NCBI GenBank assembly: GCA_021323855.1
Contig: JAJPKE010000045.1
Location: forward strand, 124,001-188,000
From: Chloroflexota bacterium
Lineage (GTDB): Bacteria > Chloroflexota > Ktedonobacteria > Ktedonobacterales > JADMIN01
Length of the DNA stretch: 64,000 nucleotides
Reading direction: 5' to 3'
Below are positions 40,916-48,906 of the stretch, one piece after another; within the stretch, counting starts at the first letter, position 1, and each line of letters opens with the position of its first letter. The notes beneath the pieces are model-generated. The model ran no database searches. It had not been told where the DNA came from and was given only the letters and a program-made list of their open reading frames with translations. Position numbers and translations under genes: made by a program.

Positions 40916-41782
40916 TTACGCTTCCGTCGCTTGCGCCGCTTGTTCGCGGGCGATGGCGATAATGGCGCCAGCGCCGGGGCCAGCGTGCGTGCCCACCACC
41001 GGGCCGAGGGCAAACATCTCCACCGGACCGTTCCAGAAGGTGCGCGCCACCGCCAGCAACTCCTCACCGATTTTGTCGTCGCTCTTGGCGATGCCGACCG
41101 CTTCGAGTTCGCCCACCTGTGCAATGAGCTGGCCAATGCGGTCTTGCGCCTTTGAGCGCGTGCGCACCCGCTCCAGTGGCACCACCTCTGAATTGCGCAC
41201 TTCCAGCAGCGGCTTGACATTGAGCAGTGTGCCCAGCATCGCCTGCGCGCCGCCAATGCGCCCGCCGCGTTTGAGGTATTCGAGCGTATCGAGGACAGCG
41301 ATGAGATGCACCCGCGCAATCAGACTCTCGGCATGCGCTTTCAACTGCTCCAGTGAGGCTCCCTGGCGGGCTTCGGCAGCCAGGATTTCTGTTGGCAAGC
41401 CGAAGCCGCCGCTGACCGACTGCGAATCTACCACCTCGATGGGCACGCCAGTATCGGCGGTGACGATTTCCGCCGCCGCACGCGAGGCCGAGAAGGTGCC
41501 GCTGAGACCGGAACCGATATGCAGCGCGAGAATGCCGGTAGCGCCATCGGCGACCAGCTTGCGATAGGCTTCTTCAAAGAGTCCAGGCGACGGCGTGGAC
41601 GTGGTGGGCATCTGTGGACTTTCGACGAGCTTGCGATAGAACGCGGCGCCATCCAAATCTACGCCATCGAGAAAGGTTTCATCGCCAAAGATCACCGTCA
41701 GCGGAACGACGGTGATACCCAGTTCGCGCGCGCGGTCCGGTGGAATATCCGCCGTGCTATCAACCAGAACGTGTATCGCCAC
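40916..41782 (-). CDS. DegV-family fatty-acid-binding protein (FakB-like)
   Basis: 288 residues from a GTG at 41782, eight bases after AGGTAGG. Upstream in-frame codons run through a dispersed repeat and are rejected. DegV/FakB signatures are DSTADIPPDRARELGITVVP (with VDSTADI), MPTTSTPSPGLFEEAYRKL, LALHIGSGLSGTFSASRAAA and VVDSQSVSGGFGL. These are the residues that cradle the acyl carboxylate in FakB. It would bind free fatty acids and present them to FakA for phosphorylation. The fakA-like gene is directly upstream on the same strand, 85 bases away with a repeat between. Confidence 0.9.
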   Translation of the reverse strand: MAIHVLVDSTADIPPDRARELGITVVPLTVIFGDETFLDGVDLDGAAFYRKLVESPQMPTTSTPSPGLFEEAYRKLVADGATGILALHIGSGLSGTFSASRAAAEIVTADTGVPIEVVDSQSVSGGFGLPTEILAAEARQGASLEQLKAHAESLIARVHLIAVLDTLEYLKRGGRIGGAQAMLGTLLNVKPLLEVRNSEVVPLERVRTRSKAQDRIGQLIAQVGELEAVGIAKSDDKIGEELLAVARTFWNGPVEMFALGPVVGTHAGPGAGAIIAIAREQAAQATEA

Positions 41783-41803
41783 GATGTCACCTACCTTAAC
41801 AAT

Positions 41804-41860
41804 CCTCACCCCGCCCTTCGGGCACCCCTCTCCCCGCAGGGAGAGGGGATGGGGGTGAGG
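41804..41860. repeat. Dispersed palindromic repeat copy, long form
   Basis: CCTCACCCCGCCC with an internal CCCCTCTCCCC-GCA-GGGAGAGGGG hairpin and an outer GGGGGTGAGG arm: a nearly complete palindrome of about 57 bp, between fakA-like and degV-like genes. Confidence 0.85.
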
Positions 41861-41867
41861 AAACCGA

Positions 41868-43631
41868 TTATTCCGCCGAGATGATATAGGCGTAGAATGG
41901 TTGCCCACCCTCGACGACTTCGATCTCTTGCGCCGGGAATTGCTCTTTGATGCGCTGCGCCATCTGTTCCGCTTGTTCGCCGGTTACGTCTGCGCCGTAA
42001 TACACGGTGATGATCTCATAGTCGCCTGCTTTCATCCGTGCGAGTGTATCGAGGACAATGCTGTCCAGGTCGGCGCCGGAGGTTACGAGCCGGTTGTTGA
42101 CCAGACCGATGACATCGCCTTCGTTGACGTTGACTCCATCAAACTGCACCGTGCGCACCGCGCGCGTGATCTCTGCCGTCTGTACCTGCTTGCCGGCGTT
42201 CTCCATCGCCTCACCGTTGGCCTCGAAGCTGGCTTCCTGGTTGAAGGCCAGCAACGCGCCGATGCCTTGTGGCAGCGAATCCGTGGGAATTACGCACACC
42301 TGCTTCTTTGTCAAGTCCGCCACCTGCCGGGCGCTCATGATGATGTTGCCGTTGTTCGGCAGCAGAAAGACCTTCTCGGCGGCGCAGGCTTCGACCGCCT
42401 GCAACAGGTCTTGCGTGCTGGGATTCATCGTCTGGCCGCCGGGGACGACCACCGCGACGCCCAGACTTTTGTACACTTTCGTCCAGCCATCGCCCGCCGC
42501 CACCGCGACGATAGCCGTCTCACCAGTCTGCGCCGCCTCGTTGATCGTCACTTGCGGTGGCGCAGCGGTCGCCGTCGTCACGCCACCGACAGCGGTGGTG
42601 GCTTCTGCCACCGCGCCGTTTCTGCTCGCGACCAGCCCATGCTCGCGGGCGCTTTCGGCGGCATAGCGTAGGCTCTGCTCTTGCAGGTTTTCGATGTTGA
42701 TATCTTGCAGGCTGCCCAGGCTGACGCCGTAATCGAGCACCTGGCCGGGCTTGAGCGTGTGCGTATGCACCTTGAGGAGCTTGGAGTCACCAGCGACGAC
42801 GGTGGAGACGCCGCCCATGCCAGTGATCGTATCGCGGATCGCTTCCATGTCGAGGTTCTCGCCATGCAGCAAGAACACCACTTCGTAGCCGAATTCCTCT
42901 TCGATGGAGGTGATATTGCCCTTGCGGATATCGGTCTGCTCTTCGCGGAGTTCGCGCTGTGAGAGTTGTACCGGCTCGCCGCGCGTATAGCGCCACATGC
43001 CTTCGAGGATGGTCGTCAGCCCCTGGCCGCCTGCGTCCACCACGCCCGCTTGTTTCAGGATGGGAAGCAGGTCCGGCGTGCGGGTGACTGAGGCTTTGGC
43101 TGCCAGCACGATATCGCCGAGCAGTGTGGTGATATCCGCGCCGCGTGCGGCGCTGGCTTGGGCCGCTTCGGCGCTTTCGCGCACCACCGTCAAGATCGTC
43201 CCCTCGACTGGCTTGATGACGGCGCGATAGGCCAGCCTGGCGGCTTCCTGGTAGGCGGCGGCGAACTCTTTGGCGTTGAAAGTCGTCTTGCCAGAGAGTC
43301 CCTGGCTCAGGCCGCGTAGAATCTGCGAGAGGATGACGCCGGAATTGCCACGCGCGCCCATCAGCGCGCCACGCGAACATTTCTCGATGATGAGGCTGGC
43401 GCTGGTATCTTCGAGATTGGCGATGTCTTTGGTGGCGGCGCGCATCGTGAGGGTCATATTCGTGCCGGTGTCGCCATCAGGAACAGGGAAAACATTGAGG
43501 GCGTTGATTGCTTCGCGGTGCTGTTCCAGCCAGGCGTGACCCGCTAGAATCGCTTTTTTCAGGTCCTGGCCGTTGAACACGCTGGTATGTTTGGGACGCT
43601 GGCGTGTCAAACGCGAAAAGAGATTTGCCAT
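41868..43631 (-). CDS. fakA: Fatty acid kinase catalytic subunit FakA-like (DhaL/DAK2 domain)
   Basis: 587 residues counting from the ATG at 43631. The frame is open 43 codons further to 43760 with low-complexity Thr/His and Gly/Glu codons; no start has a well-spaced ribosome site. The DhaL domain begins at about 20: NALNVFPVPDGDTGTNMTLT carries the Mg-ATP-binding aspartates (about 52 and 54), then RGALMGARGNSGVILSQIL and GVVDAGGQGLTTILEGMWRY. A middle domain (about 270-370, FGYEVVFLLHGENLDME) and the C-terminal DAK1-like domain follow (NPSTQDLLQAVEACAAEKVF, LLPNNGNIIMSA). The enzyme phosphorylates fatty acids held by FakB. Confidence 0.92.
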   Translation of the reverse strand: MANLFSRLTRQRPKHTSVFNGQDLKKAILAGHAWLEQHREAINALNVFPVPDGDTGTNMTLTMRAATKDIANLEDTSASLIIEKCSRGALMGARGNSGVILSQILRGLSQGLSGKTTFNAKEFAAAYQEAARLAYRAVIKPVEGTILTVVRESAEAAQASAARGADITTLLGDIVLAAKASVTRTPDLLPILKQAGVVDAGGQGLTTILEGMWRYTRGEPVQLSQRELREEQTDIRKGNITSIEEEFGYEVVFLLHGENLDMEAIRDTITGMGGVSTVVAGDSKLLKVHTHTLKPGQVLDYGVSLGSLQDINIENLQEQSLRYAAESAREHGLVASRNGAVAEATTAVGGVTTATAAPPQVTINEAAQTGETAIVAVAAGDGWTKVYKSLGVAVVVPGGQTMNPSTQDLLQAVEACAAEKVFLLPNNGNIIMSARQVADLTKKQVCVIPTDSLPQGIGALLAFNQEASFEANGEAMENAGKQVQTAEITRAVRTVQFDGVNVNEGDVIGLVNNRLVTSGADLDSIVLDTLARMKAGDYEIITVYYGADVTGEQAEQMAQRIKEQFPAQEIEVVEGGQPFYAYIISAE

Positions 43632-43789
43632 ACGTGTTGCGGAGGCGTCGCCGCCTCCTTCGCCCTCCATTTTGTTGATATAGCGACCGATCTCTCTCGC
43701 TCGTGAGCGATGCGTCATGGTATGAGTTGTATGGGTTGTATGGGTTGATGGACTCCGCACACCCGCACATGGGCTACGCGCGTGGAATG

Positions 43790-44236
43790 TTAGGAGTCAC
43801 GTTGCACACGCAATGCCTGCACGTTGACGTTGATCTGCACCACGCGCAGGCCAAGCGCCTGCTCCACCGCGAACTTGACGCTCGACATGACGTTATGCGC
43901 GATTTCGGTGATGCGGAGGCCATGTTCGAGTACCAGATACAGATCAATAGTGACGTGATCGTCGTTAAAGTGTACCTCAATTCCACGCCCATAGTGTTCC
44001 GGTGAGAGCAGCTCCACCCCGACGACCCGCGAGTGTTTCGCTGCCACGCCCACCACGCCGTAGGTCTCCGCCACCGCGCGCCCGGCGATGGTGGCAATCG
44101 CACGCGGCGCAACTTCGATTTTGCCGCGTACCGGCGCTCGCTGGCGCGCCTGCTCTGTGTGCTGTGTAGGCTGGACATGCTGTGTCTGGTGCGCCGATGT
44201 GTCCGTCGCTGCCGCTTTTCGTCCGACTTCCGGCAT
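43790..44236 (-). CDS. Asp23/Gls24-family envelope stress response protein
   Basis: 148 residues from the ATG at 44236, preceded by AGGTAGGTG. Residues 1-40 are Gln/His/Thr-rich. The Asp23 domain then runs GKIEVAPRAIATIAGRAVAE, YGVVGV, GIEVHFNDDHVTIDLYLVLE and the end VQEVQ-like KFAVEQALGLRVVQINVNVQ. In Firmicutes a small Asp23 paralogue sits between rpmB and fakA, exactly as here. The role of this family is thought to be membrane or envelope related. It probably belongs to the fakA transcript. Confidence 0.9.
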   Translation of the reverse strand: MPEVGRKAAATDTSAHQTQHVQPTQHTEQARQRAPVRGKIEVAPRAIATIAGRAVAETYGVVGVAAKHSRVVGVELLSPEHYGRGIEVHFNDDHVTIDLYLVLEHGLRITEIAHNVMSSVKFAVEQALGLRVVQINVNVQALRVQRDS

Positions 44237-44709
44237 ATCACACCTACCTCGCCTTGCGGCGTTCAGTTCGCTGCCACTTTTGCAGCCTATTCTAGCACGA
44301 ACGGCCATTTTCAGCTATCGGCGCTTGCGCCTGCGCCGTCGCCATGTTATACTTTTTTGGTGCCTTCGAGCAGATAACGCGCGGATGACCGCTTCACGTA
44401 GACGAAGCATGTACTGGTCATCTGCTGGCGTCTGGCATGAGACGGCGTGAGATGCGGCAGGGAATATACCGCATCGCCGGTTCTCTGGTCGGCTGCGTAT
44501 GTGCAGGTACCTGGGTTGGATATGGTTGGCGCTGCGTGCGTGGTGATGGTAACACCGCTGGCCCCAACGGTCAACCCGGTATAGGCATTTTTGCGTTAGC
44601 TGGCTATATGTCAGGACATGTCAGAAGAAGTACGAAAACCTACCAGCAACACCGCCGTCAATGAGCCAACGAGCGGGAGTGGGGATGTTCGAGAAGGGAT
44701 ACAGTAGTT
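44237..44709. other. Long divergent region and putative rpmB leader
   Basis: 473 bases between asp23 and rpmB hold no convincing gene. A plus-strand promoter is predicted at 44325-44353, giving a leader of about 350 bases. The leader contains an inverted repeat GATGCGG-N11-CCGCATC (about 44451-44475). This could be a regulatory structure for L28 expression. No tRNA was seen. Confidence 0.45.
44325..44353 (+). promoter_or_regulatory. Candidate promoter upstream of rpmB
   Basis: TTGCGC (44325-44330), a 17-base spacer and TATACT (44348-44353), followed by a T-run. Confidence 0.5.
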
Positions 44710-44904
44710 ATGGGCGCTCGTTGTGATGTCTGCCTGCGCAAGCCGCAATATGGGCACAATGTGAGCCACTCCACCCGGCGCACCAATCGCCGTTTCAAGG
44801 TGAATGTGCAGCATCGCCGTGTGGTGATTGATGGGCATGCGCGCAATGTCTACATTTGCACGCGCTGCCTGCGCAACATGGTGAAGGTGAAGAAGGCGCG
44901 CTAG
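44710..44904 (+). CDS. rpmB: 50S ribosomal protein L28
   Basis: 64 residues, typical for L28. It starts MGARCDVCLRKPQYGHNVSH and continues with STRRTNRRFKVNVQHRRV, then YICTRCLRNMVKVKKAR. Two CxxC pairs (Cys5/Cys8 and Cys51/Cys54) are kept, the zinc-binding form of the protein. It binds 23S rRNA in the large subunit. The gene is divergent from asp23-fakA-fakB, the same neighbourhood as in many Firmicutes. A hairpin terminator follows about 60 bases downstream. Confidence 0.97.
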   Translation: MGARCDVCLRKPQYGHNVSHSTRRTNRRFKVNVQHRRVVIDGHARNVYICTRCLRNMVKVKKAR

Positions 44905-44967
44905 CGAGCTAGCCCGCTATTTGCCTGCGCATTACCCGTGCATCACCGTGCAGCAATCGCACCGAAT

Positions 44968-44998
44968 GGGCTGAGGGAGCATCCCCCAGCCCTTCTCG
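44968..44998 (+). terminator. Terminator of rpmB
   Basis: GGGCTGAGGG (44968-44977) pairs with CCCCCAGCCC (44983-44992), followed by a pyrimidine-rich TTCTCGTGTTTCTT tail. Confidence 0.7.
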
Positions 44999-45044
44999 TG
45001 TTTCTTCCGTCCGCTGTTCTTTCGCACCTCCATCTTCTCCTTTA

Positions 45045-45067
45045 ATCTCATCTCATCTCATCTCATC
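45045..45067. repeat. 5-bp tandem repeat
   Basis: About four and a half copies of ATCTC lie 114-136 bases before the TIR gene. A simple sequence repeat of unknown meaning. Confidence 0.8.
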
Positions 45068-45136
45068 AGTCTTGCAACGTGGCGGCGCATGAGCTATGCT
45101 GAACCGGCGGGCGAACCGGCAATCTGCACAGCAATT

Positions 45137-45166
45137 CACGCATAAGCACGCATAGTCACGCATAAT
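45137..45166 (+). repeat. Three phased 10-bp repeats before the TIR gene
   Basis: CACGCATAAG, CACGCATAGT and CACGCATAAT lie head to tail with an exact 10-bp period. They end 14 bases before the start codon, just upstream of the AGGAGAGGA ribosome site. The period matches one DNA turn, as in iteron-like operators. They could bind a regulator or be transcribed leader. Confidence 0.75.
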
Positions 45167-45180
45167 CAGGAGAGGACAGG

Positions 45181-46344
45181 ATGCGCGGCAACGGGAAGGT
45201 GTTCATTAGCCACGCGCATGACGACAACGAGCGGTGCGCGCCGCTGCTGGCCGCGCTGGACGCCTGGGGCGTGGACTACTGGTTCGATACGCAGCAGATG
45301 GGCGCCGGTGATAACCTCTCGTTGACCATTCAGCGTGCCATTGCCGACCGTGATATTTTCCTGCGCATCTGCACGCCAGCCGCCCAGCGTTCCTACTGGG
45401 TGCAGATGGAGACCGGCGCATTTCGCGGCCTCCAGGCGAAGCAGCACCGCGCGGGCGGCGCTCCCACCCTCACCTTCATCAACCTGATTCTGGACGCCGC
45501 CTATGAGCCGGAACCTTTCGACTACGCTCATGTCTTCATAGACGCCACCAGCAAGCCGCAGCGCACCTGGCTCGATGAACTGCGCCGCGCGCTGGGCGTC
45601 GCCACACCTGCGGTTAGCGCAATGCCCAATGCTTCGCCGTCCAGTGGGCCGGAGGGGCCGGTAACGCGCATCGTAGACGCGAGTGGACGTGGCAACTTCA
45701 CGACGATCAGCGCCGCGCTACAAGCAGCGCAGGCCGGCGATACCATTGTCGTGCGTCCGGGTCGCTACGCCGAATCGCTGGTGATCGAGCGGCAGATCAC
45801 GCTACGTGGCGAGGGCAAACGTGAGACTATCATCATCGAAGGCAGCCAGGCCAGCGCGCTGCGCATCGCGGCGCATGGCGACGCCATCACCACCGTCGAG
45901 CATCTGACGCTGCGGCAAATCAGCGGCAAGATTCTGGATTGCGTGGCGCTGGCCGCCGGTCGCGTCGCGCTGGTGGATTGCGACATCAGCTCACAGATGG
46001 GTGGCGCCTGTGTGAACATCACCAGCGATGAGGAGACGTTGCTACGCAAGAACAGCATCCATGATGGCGACGGCTGGGGCGTCTTCGTTGGCGGGCGCGG
46101 CATCGTCACGCTGGAAGACAATCACATATCGGGGCATACCTACAGCGGACTGACGGTGATGCGTGATGGCTACGTGCAGGCGTATCGCAACACCATCACG
46201 CGCAACTCGCAGCACGCCATTCGCGTTGATGCTGGGGCCGGTGGTGTCTTCGAGGACAACGACCTGCAAGGCAACTTTCTCTCCACCTGGGACATTGACA
46301 AGAGCAGCTTCGGCCAGGTGCGGCGCGGTCGCAACCGTGGGTGA
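45181..46344 (+). CDS. TIR-domain protein fused to a right-handed parallel beta-helix
   Basis: 387 residues; AGGAGAGGACAGG precedes the ATG. Residues 5-138 form a TIR_2-type domain: GKVFISHAHDDNERCAPLLA, then GVDYWFDTQQMGAGDNL and SYWVQMETGAF. Glu77 sits where NAD-cleaving TIR domains keep their catalytic Glu (W-x3-E). After a Pro/Ser linker (140-162), the rest is a pectate-lyase-like beta-helix: GNFTTISAALQAAQAGDTIV, VRPGRYAESL, then PbH1 coils ('EDNDLQGN', 'RKNSIHDGDGWGVFVGG', 'LEDNHISGHTYSGLTVMRDG'). There is no signal peptide. I infer a cytosolic sensor in which the helix recognises a ligand and the TIR domain signals or degrades NAD. It may be a defence protein. Confidence 0.88.
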   Translation: MRGNGKVFISHAHDDNERCAPLLAALDAWGVDYWFDTQQMGAGDNLSLTIQRAIADRDIFLRICTPAAQRSYWVQMETGAFRGLQAKQHRAGGAPTLTFINLILDAAYEPEPFDYAHVFIDATSKPQRTWLDELRRALGVATPAVSAMPNASPSSGPEGPVTRIVDASGRGNFTTISAALQAAQAGDTIVVRPGRYAESLVIERQITLRGEGKRETIIIEGSQASALRIAAHGDAITTVEHLTLRQISGKILDCVALAAGRVALVDCDISSQMGGACVNITSDEETLLRKNSIHDGDGWGVFVGGRGIVTLEDNHISGHTYSGLTVMRDGYVQAYRNTITRNSQHAIRVDAGAGGVFEDNDLQGNFLSTWDIDKSSFGQVRRGRNRG

Positions 46345-46528
46345 TGCTGTGGGCCGATTACAGGGCATGGAGCCATTGCCAGTCTAACAATCTGGCAATC
46401 TAGGGCGTGACATCAGCACAATTCTGCCGCCTGTGGTATCCTCGTATCAGCGTGTGGTATCGTCAACACGGATGGCAGCGAGACACTACTTTGTGGGCAA
46501 CTAGAGATAGAAGGAAGGATGAACAGAT

Positions 46529-46786
46529 ATGGCGACCACAGCAATTACCATCGAGGTGGATGAGGAGGCCGCACGCATCTTTGAAAATGCTTCCCCTGAC
46601 GAACAACGCAAACTTGCGGCCCTCGTCAGTTTGCAGCTCCTTGAGGCGGTGCGCTCCACCTCGTCGCTGCGTGAGGTGATGGACGCCATCGGTCAGCAAG
46701 CTCAGCAGCGCGGCCTCACCGAGGAACGCCTCCAAGCGATCCTTGCTGAAGGTGACACCAGCGGCACAGGTGAGCGTGTACCTTGA
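46529..46786 (+). CDS. Putative antitoxin partner of a PIN toxin
   Basis: 85 residues. A GGAAGGATGAAC ribosome site precedes the ATG. It begins with a beta strand (TAITIEVDEEAARIFENAS), followed by helices (EQRKLAALVSLQLLEAVRST) and an acidic C-terminus. Its stop overlaps the TTG start of the PIN gene (TTGA). This layout is typical of the antitoxins paired with COG1569-type PIN proteins. No DNA-binding motif is assigned with confidence. Confidence 0.75.
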   Translation: MATTAITIEVDEEAARIFENASPDEQRKLAALVSLQLLEAVRSTSSLREVMDAIGQQAQQRGLTEERLQAILAEGDTSGTGERVP

Positions 46787-47343
46787 GCATACTCTCTGCT
46801 CCTGTCCACCGCTTTGTCTTCGACACCAATACCCTCGTCAGCGCTTTATTGCTTCCAACGTCAATTCCACGTCGGGCGCTCGATTATGCCTTTGACCACG
46901 GGAGGGTTCTCACCTCGGTAGTGCTTCTGCAGGAGCTAGATCGCGTGCTGAACTATCCTAAGTTGGCGCCGTACATTACAGCAGCCGAACGCACACAGTT
47001 TTTGGGCAAACTGGCGTTAGAAGGCACCTTGACGACCATCTCGGTTCAGTTGCTGGTAGTTCGTGATCCCAAGGACAACTTTATCCTTGAGTTGGCGGTC
47101 AGTGGCAGTGCGAATGTGATCATTAGTGGTGACCAGGACCTCTTAACGCTGGGGCGCTATGATGGGATTCCCATCCGCACGCCAACCCATTACAGGATCC
47201 GACCCAACCTTGAGCCATTTGGGATAATCGGAGTTATGCGTCCGCGATGGCGCTTACCTCTGGTGCGGGCGCGAGCGGCAGTTGCGGATAGAGCCGCTGC
47301 GTGTTGGTGTCGGCGGCCAGCAGCACGCCGAAGCGCCAGATGA
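46783..47343 (+). CDS. PIN-domain toxin (COG1569 type) with abnormal C-terminal extension
   Basis: 186 residues from a TTG at 46783 that overlaps the antitoxin stop. PIN acids: Asp14 in FVFDTNTLVSALL, Glu51 in LLQELDRVL, Asp95/Asp98 in RDPKDNFILELA, and Asp117/Asp119 in ISGDQDLL. The family normally ends soon after IRTPTHYRIRPNL (about residue 142). Here the frame runs 40 residues longer, Arg/Ala-rich (VRARAAVADRAAACWCRRPA), entirely antisense to the end of the next gene. I infer loss of the native stop by insertion or deletion at this junction. Otherwise the domain is intact and likely an endoribonuclease. Confidence 0.85.
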   Translation: MSILSAPVHRFVFDTNTLVSALLLPTSIPRRALDYAFDHGRVLTSVVLLQELDRVLNYPKLAPYITAAERTQFLGKLALEGTLTTISVQLLVVRDPKDNFILELAVSGSANVIISGDQDLLTLGRYDGIPIRTPTHYRIRPNLEPFGIIGVMRPRWRLPLVRARAAVADRAAACWCRRPAARRSAR

Positions 47344-48628
47344 TATGCCCCAGCACAGAGCCGTTGTCGGATATGGTTTGCAATTCACAGCCCGCCAGTC
47401 CCTTGTCGTTTGCAGGCGTGACGCTCTGGCCGCTCTCCTGAATCATCTGGAACATGCTCTGAAGTTCGTTGATGCCGGTTTCGCAGACGCTGCCAATCAA
47501 TTCATCCTGCATTGTCTGGCGCAGGGAGGCGAACGGCGAAAGCGGCGCGACGAGTTGCCAGCTTCCATCACTCGCCAGCCGCAATACCGGCGAGAGCGTG
47601 GCGAGAAGCTGCGTGTCGGTCTCCGACCCTATGATCTGGCCGGCGGCGTTCAGGAATTGCCAGCGCAACACCAATGGAATCTGCACATTCCAGGCGTTGC
47701 CGGTGGGCATCGTACCTTCACCAGGGCTGCCGAACGGCGCGCCCGCGCAGAGCAATTCCTGACAGAAGCTTGCCGGGGAAAACTGGCCGGGTTCGGGCAG
47801 CGCCACCGATACCTTCGCCGTCAGCGGGGCGGTGGCCCTTGCGCTCTCGATGTTGCCCTGCGCGTCGCGTCCGGTGGCGTAATACTCGCCTGCGGGGACG
47901 GTGAGGGTCTGTGAAACTGGCGCAAGGCTCTGCTCGATGAGCGCCTCCGCTCTTGCCCTGGAATCTGTCGGAAGGTCATCCGGGCCGAAGACGAACGCCA
48001 GGAAATCGTTCACCATCACCGTTTTGCCATGTGAGGAAACGGCGATGCCGTTATCCCCCCAGCCGGAGGCACAGGTGCCGTTGTTAGTGATATTTTGTGT
48101 CTCTTCCCAGGAAATCACCTGATCGTAGCGCCAGGATACCCGGCATGTCTGTGGAGCGAACGGCGGCGCATCGAACGTCACCAGGACTGGCGTGGCGCCG
48201 GGGGTAAAGACGAATGGCATATGCCCAGATTGCCGCTTGCCGTTGATTGTCACCGTGCCATAGGTGACGTTCGAGAGAATGGCCACCATGCGCGGGCTAT
48301 TGAGCGCCGTAGGCGCGGGCGCCGCCACCGTTGGCCGGTTTACCTGGGGAATGGCGCTGTGCAGCACCAGCACGATCACCAGCGCCAGCGCCAGCGCGGT
48401 GCCGATCTGGATGGCGCGTTTGCGGGGCGAAGCGCGCCGTTGAATCAGGTCTTCGGCGTCAATCGTTTCCGGCTCATATTCTTCGCTTTCGTCGTCCCAG
48501 GTCTCCCAGCCGTCTCCGCTCGCCAGGGGTGCTGCCTGTTCTTGCTGTTCTGGTTGCTCGTGTGGGTTCGGGTTCATAGCATGAAAATCGTCCGGGTGAT
48601 TCAACGAGTTCACAGTTGGTGGCTCCAT
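47234..48628 (-). CDS. Membrane-anchored protein, unknown external domain
   Basis: 464 residues if it starts at the ATG at 48628. Other in-frame starts (48703 TTG, 48577 ATG) are possible and none has a clear ribosome site. Residues 20-65 are Glu/Gln-rich and acidic. A basic stop-transfer precedes one membrane helix (AIQIGTALALALVIVLVLHS, about 72-92). The external part of about 370 residues contains PEGA-like beta features (VTYGTVTINGKRQSGHMPFV, GATPVLVTFDAPPFAPQTCR) and several Cys (CRVSW, NNGTCASGW, FCQELLCAG, CETGIN, AGCELQT) that may form disulfides. No catalytic motif is seen. Its 3' end overlaps the PIN gene by 110 bases, antisense. Confidence 0.75.
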   Translation of the reverse strand: MEPPTVNSLNHPDDFHAMNPNPHEQPEQQEQAAPLASGDGWETWDDESEEYEPETIDAEDLIQRRASPRKRAIQIGTALALALVIVLVLHSAIPQVNRPTVAAPAPTALNSPRMVAILSNVTYGTVTINGKRQSGHMPFVFTPGATPVLVTFDAPPFAPQTCRVSWRYDQVISWEETQNITNNGTCASGWGDNGIAVSSHGKTVMVNDFLAFVFGPDDLPTDSRARAEALIEQSLAPVSQTLTVPAGEYYATGRDAQGNIESARATAPLTAKVSVALPEPGQFSPASFCQELLCAGAPFGSPGEGTMPTGNAWNVQIPLVLRWQFLNAAGQIIGSETDTQLLATLSPVLRLASDGSWQLVAPLSPFASLRQTMQDELIGSVCETGINELQSMFQMIQESGQSVTPANDKGLAGCELQTISDNGSVLGHIIWRFGVLLAADTNTQRLYPQLPLAPAPEVSAIADA

Positions 48629-48682
48629 TCCACTGGTCTCTTGCTGGTCATCCTCGCCAGCCGCTATTCCGCTAGTTGCACG

Positions 48683-48699
48683 TACTGTACCGAACAGTA
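48683..48699. promoter_or_regulatory. 17-bp palindrome upstream of membrane-anchored gene
   Basis: TACTGT-ACCGA-ACAGTA, perfect arms. Its form resembles operators of TetR-like repressors. It lies 55 bp before the chosen start of the minus-strand gene, and no repressor gene is adjacent. Confidence 0.4.
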
Positions 48700-48906
48700 G
48701 CAAATCACTGCGAACGGCGACAATGTAGTACGTACTGCGCTTTGTTGTCTCGATGCAATGATGCGCTATTGTCTACTGACCCATATATCACGAATCGGGC
48801 CACGCCGCCGCCCGCTTGACATCGGCAGCCTGCAAAAGCGATACTAGAGGATGCGCCTCCGCGCGTATGATGGCAATAGTGACGGAGACGCCAGAAGGAT
48901 ATGACC

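Noticed and set aside
44237..44709. tRNA or other stable RNA gene
   Set aside because: No T-loop GGTTCGANNCC pattern with matching acceptor stem was seen here or elsewhere in the window by eye; a tRNAscan run would be decisive.
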